Positions 4,897 to 6,967 of a DNA stretch of 6,967 nt are shown here, piece by piece. How positions within the stretch are numbered: the stretch's first letter is position 1; every line of letters starts with the position of its first letter. Source of the DNA: Hyphomicrobiales bacterium. Its GTDB lineage: Bacteria > Pseudomonadota > Alphaproteobacteria > Rhizobiales > Kaistiaceae. The stretch covers positions 1 through 6,967 of the forward strand of contig JAFKJZ010000500.1 of NCBI GenBank assembly GCA_017305815.1, in the 5' to 3' direction. The notes under the pieces were generated by a model. It was not told the DNA's origin, ran no database searches, and saw only the letters and a program-made list of their open reading frames with translations. The position numbers and the translations under genes are program-made.

Positions 4897-6027
4897 TCAT
4901 GGCGGCCCTTGGTCGGGCTCGGCATCCTGGGATCTCTGCCGGCGCGCGTGGCCGGAGCGGATCCAGGCCCCCGTCAGCTCCCAGACGACCGCCAGGATGA
5001 CCGGTCCGATGAAGAGGCCGAGCATGCCATGCGCCAGCGTTCCGCCGATCACGCCGATGAGGATGACCAGCGTCGGGGTCGTCAGGCCGCGCCCCATCAT
5101 CAGCGGCTTCAGCACGTTGTCGAGCAGCCCGACGATGGTGAGATAGATGGTGAGCAGCAGCGCCGTCGAGACGTCCTTGGTCATCCAGATCCAGACGAAC
5201 ACGGGCAGAAGCACGAGGAAGGCGCCGATCTGGACGATCGACAGCAGCAGAACCGCGAAGGCGAGCAGGCCGGCGGCCGGCAGGCCCGCCAGCTTGAAGC
5301 CGATGCCGGCCAGGAGCGCCTGGATGATCGCGACGCCGATGATGCCCTGCGAGACCGCGCGGATGGTGGCGCCGGTCAGCTCGACGAAATGCTCGCTCTG
5401 GTCGGGGACCAGCTTGAACAGGAAATCCCGGCTCGCCGAGACGAGTTGCGGTCCGTGCAGCAGGAGGAAGCCGACCAGCGTCACGGAGACCAGGAACTGG
5501 AGCGTCGCGAGGCCGGCGTCGCCGGCCAGGCCGAGGATCGTGGTGGCGATCGGCTTCAGGCTCGGCAGCACTTCTTGCAGGATGGCGCTGAAGTTGACGG
5601 AGGCCTTGTCCCACCATTCATAGAGTTGCACCCCGAACAGCGGCCAGTCCTTGATGCTCTGGGGCGGCGACGGGATGACCAGGCCGCCCGAGCTGACCCA
5701 GTTCGATAGATCCCTGAAGCCGTCCACCGCGCTCAGGCCGAGCCAGGCGGCCGGGCCGATGACGATCCCGAAGCCGATCGCGGTCAGGATCACCGCCGCG
5801 AGTTTCCGCCGTCCGCCGAGGAGCCGGGCGAGTTCGCGGTAGAGCGGATTGAAGGCGACCGCGAGCACGACGCTCCAGGTCAGGATCGGGATGAAGGGCT
5901 GGATCAGCACCAGCGTCCAGTAAAGGAGGAGGGCGAGCAATCCGAGGCGGATCGCAAGCTGAATGACGTCCTCGCCGGACAGCGACGATCGGGAAAGCTT
6001 CAAAGGCGCGCCTTCATCCTGAAACAT
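4897..6027 (-). CDS. AI-2E family transporter (PF01594-type membrane permease)
   Basis: A complete inner-membrane protein of 376 residues from the ATG at 6027. Hydrophobic segments lie at about 22-60 (two spans), 72-98, 160-190, 225-245, 247-282 and 315-350, with a soluble stretch at about 100-155. The C-terminal block LLDNVLKPLMMGRGLTTPTL (301-320), then LIGVIGGTLAHGMLGLFIGP (323-342), is the AI-2E family hallmark. The family is named for autoinducer-2 export but its members have varied and often unknown substrates, including ion transport, so no quorum-sensing role is implied. FNR/FixK box 3 at 6066-6079 predicts a start site near 6032, leaving only about 5 nt before the ATG, which has no ribosome-binding site. 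A TTG at 6003 has an AAGG site 7 nt upstream and would give 368 residues, removing only the polar N-terminus. The stop lies 16 bp from the convergent regulator stop. Confidence 0.9.
   Translation of the reverse strand: MFQDEGAPLKLSRSSLSGEDVIQLAIRLGLLALLLYWTLVLIQPFIPILTWSVVLAVAFNPLYRELARLLGGRRKLAAVILTAIGFGIVIGPAAWLGLSAVDGFRDLSNWVSSGGLVIPSPPQSIKDWPLFGVQLYEWWDKASVNFSAILQEVLPSLKPIATTILGLAGDAGLATLQFLVSVTLVGFLLLHGPQLVSASRDFLFKLVPDQSEHFVELTGATIRAVSQGIIGVAIIQALLAGIGFKLAGLPAAGLLAFAVLLLSIVQIGAFLVLLPVFVWIWMTKDVSTALLLTIYLTIVGLLDNVLKPLMMGRGLTTPTLVILIGVIGGTLAHGMLGLFIGPVILAVVWELTGAWIRSGHARRQRSQDAEPDQGPP
6011..6014 (-). promoter_or_regulatory. Ribosome-binding site for an alternative TTG start of the AI-2E gene
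   Basis: The minus strand reads AAGG within AGGATGAAGG, with 7 nt to a TTG at 6003-6001 that is in frame with the permease. The upstream ATG at 6027 has no such site and would sit almost at the predicted transcription start. This favours the shorter protein, but a TTG start is rare, so confidence is moderate. Confidence 0.4.
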
Positions 6028-6038
6028 GCCGGACGATC

Positions 6039-6044
6039 AGGATA
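6039..6044 (-). promoter_or_regulatory. Candidate -10 element for the AI-2E gene
   Basis: The minus strand reads TATCCT (TA---T core) within one base of the position expected downstream of FNR/FixK box 3. It predicts a start near 6032. Only four of six bases match the consensus, so it is weaker than the -10 at 864-869. Confidence 0.45.
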
Positions 6045-6065
6045 GAAACCGGCCCGGGCCCGATC

Positions 6066-6079
6066 TTGATCCAGATCAA
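6066..6079. promoter_or_regulatory. FNR/FixK box 3, upstream of the AI-2E permease gene
   Basis: TTGATCCAGATCAA is a perfect TTGAT-N4-ATCAA site. The only gene that can start from this gap is the minus-strand permease, because the aldehyde dehydrogenase gene ends into the gap from the other side. The box centre (6072.5) lies about 41 bp from the start site predicted by TATCCT at 6044-6039, which fits class II activation. Confidence 0.85.
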
Positions 6080-6137
6080 GCGGCTTCGATGGCGCCTCGG
6101 GCGGTGGCTCGGGCGATCGGGGCCGCGCGGATGGAAG

Positions 6138-6166
6138 GGCGGGAGCCGGTCGAGCCGCCTCCCGCC
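6138..6166 (-). terminator. Hairpin just downstream of the aldehyde dehydrogenase stop codon
   Basis: GGCGGGAG (6138-6145) pairs with CTCCCGCC (6159-6166). The stem continues, after one mismatch, with three more pairs (6147-6149 with 6155-6157) around a 5-nt loop. On the minus strand it begins 7 nt after the TGA at 6176-6174, the place for a terminator. The sequence after it (CTTCCATCC) is only weakly pyrimidine-rich, so efficiency or Rho dependence is uncertain. Confidence 0.5.
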
Positions 6167-6173
6167 GCGAAAA

Positions 6174-6967
6174 TCAGGCGGCCTCGTAGCCGAGGATGCC
6201 CTTCATCTCCAGGAAGTCCTCGAGGCCGTATTCGGCATATTCGCGGCCATTGCCGGACTGCTTGTAGCCGCCGAACGGGATGCTCGAATCCCAGGCCGGA
6301 TAGTTGATGTGGACGGCGCCGGCCCGCATCTTCGTGGCGGCGTCGCGCGCCGTCTGCAGATCGGCCGACTGGATGTAGGCGGCGAGGCCGTAGACGGTGT
6401 TGTTCGCCTCCTCGATCGCTTCCTCGACGCTGTCATAGGGCAGGATCGAGAGCACCGGCCCGAAGATCTCTTCCTTGGCGATGCGCATGTCCGGCGTCAC
6501 GTTGGCGAAGACGGTCGGGCGGATGTAGTAGCCGCGGTTCAGATCGGCCGGGCGGCCCGGGCCGCCGGCGACCAGTGTGGCGCCCTCGGCGATGCCGCTC
6601 TCGATCAGGCCCTGGATCTTGTCGTACTGCACCTGGCTGACGACCGGACCCAGCTTGGTGTTCGGCGCATCGGCCGGGCCGACGACGAAGCTGTCGGCGG
6701 CGGCGCGGGCATAGCCGATCACTTCGTCCTGGCGCTCGCGCGGCACGAACATGCGGGTGGGCGCATTGCAGGACTGGCCGCTATTGCCGAAGCAGTTGGC
6801 GACGCCCTTCGGCACGGCGACGGAGAAGTCGACGTCCGGGAACAGGATGTTGGCCGACTTGCCGCCCAGTTCCTGCGCAACGCGCTTCACCGTGTCGGCG
6901 GCCGCCTTTGCCACCAGGATGCCGGCGCGTGTCGAGCCGGTGAACGACATCATGTCGATGTCGGGAT
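6174..6967 (-). CDS. Aldehyde dehydrogenase family protein, C-terminal part (partial)
   Basis: This is the last roughly 264 codons of an NAD(P)+-dependent aldehyde dehydrogenase, an enzyme that oxidises aldehydes to carboxylic acids in the cytoplasm. The gene enters from the right edge. The frame is open to 6967 and reads PDIDMMSFTGSTRAG, so the Met at 6953 is internal and not a start. Visible elements are the cofactor-site motif FTGSTRAG, the general-base Glu in QELGGKS (codon 6872-6870), the catalytic Cys in FGNSGQSCNAPTRM (codon 6770-6768), KEEIFGPVLS, and the C-terminal PFGGYKQSGNGREYAEYGLE followed by DFLEMKG. All catalytic residues present in this half are intact. Family members are usually about 480 residues, so a little under half is missing. 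Substrate cannot be assigned. It has no FNR box and is followed by a hairpin at 6138-6166, so it is probably a separate unit from the AI-2E gene. Confidence 0.93.
   Translation of the reverse strand, partial: PDIDMMSFTGSTRAGILVAKAAADTVKRVAQELGGKSANILFPDVDFSVAVPKGVANCFGNSGQSCNAPTRMFVPRERQDEVIGYARAAADSFVVGPADAPNTKLGPVVSQVQYDKIQGLIESGIAEGATLVAGGPGRPADLNRGYYIRPTVFANVTPDMRIAKEEIFGPVLSILPYDSVEEAIEEANNTVYGLAAYIQSADLQTARDAATKMRAGAVHINYPAWDSSIPFGGYKQSGNGREYAEYGLEDFLEMKGILGYEAA

Noticed and set aside
4870..5709. Plus-strand frame of 279 residues opposite the AI-2E gene.
   Set aside because: Its composition is dominated by Asp, Gln, Arg and Glu, as in antisense frames, and the minus strand carries the conserved AI-2E signature.
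4897..6027. Quorum-sensing (autoinducer-2 export) role for the permease.
   Set aside because: The family name is historical and most members have other or unknown substrates. There is no luxS or other signalling gene in the window.
6051..6060. Palindrome GGCCCGGGCC next to FNR/FixK box 3.
   Set aside because: Short pure-GC palindromes are expected by chance here, and it has no supporting context as an operator.

Overview
The window looks like chromosome from a high-GC alphaproteobacterium, most likely Rhizobiales (Hyphomicrobiales). The base composition is strongly GC-rich, the Crp/Fnr regulator is FixK-like, and the 151-residue protein resembles conserved unknowns I associate with that order. 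This placement comes from protein recognition, not a database search. I see no tRNA, rRNA, CRISPR array, insertion sequence or phage gene.

Layout. 1-294 (minus): N-terminal part of a SARP/BTAD-type regulator with a GTG start, running off the left edge. 474-749 (plus): a small DUF4242 protein, divergent from it. 906-2209 (plus): a two-gene unit of a conserved 151-aa unknown and a class I polyphosphate kinase 2 (ppk2). 2232-3944 (minus): a SulP-family anion transporter with a C-terminal STAS domain, convergent with ppk2. 4203-4880 (plus): a FixK-like Crp/Fnr regulator. 4897-6027 (minus): an AI-2E family permease, convergent with the regulator. 6174-6967 (minus): the C-terminal part of an aldehyde dehydrogenase, cut by the right edge.

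The most informative non-coding signal is a set of three perfect FNR/FixK boxes (TTGAT-N4-ATCAA) at 828-841, 4041-4054 and 6066-6079. They lie in front of the unknown-ppk2 unit, between sulP and the regulator gene, and in front of the AI-2E permease. The regulator encoded between them carries the E-x-x-S-R recognition helix expected to read TTGAT half-sites. The first box is placed exactly as in a class II activated promoter: its centre is at -41.5 from a start predicted from a TAATAT -10 box at -12 to -7. The region therefore reads as a local low-oxygen or stress regulon linking polyphosphate-based nucleotide phosphorylation, anion transport and a membrane permease to one FixK-like regulator. 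The box geometry also suggests shorter N-termini for SulP and the AI-2E permease than their longest ORFs.

The left end (SARP regulator and DUF4242 gene) and the right end (aldehyde dehydrogenase) have no such box and appear to be separate units. Several GC-rich inverted repeats without U-tracts lie between genes: 329-342, 750-793, 1372-1390 and 6138-6166.
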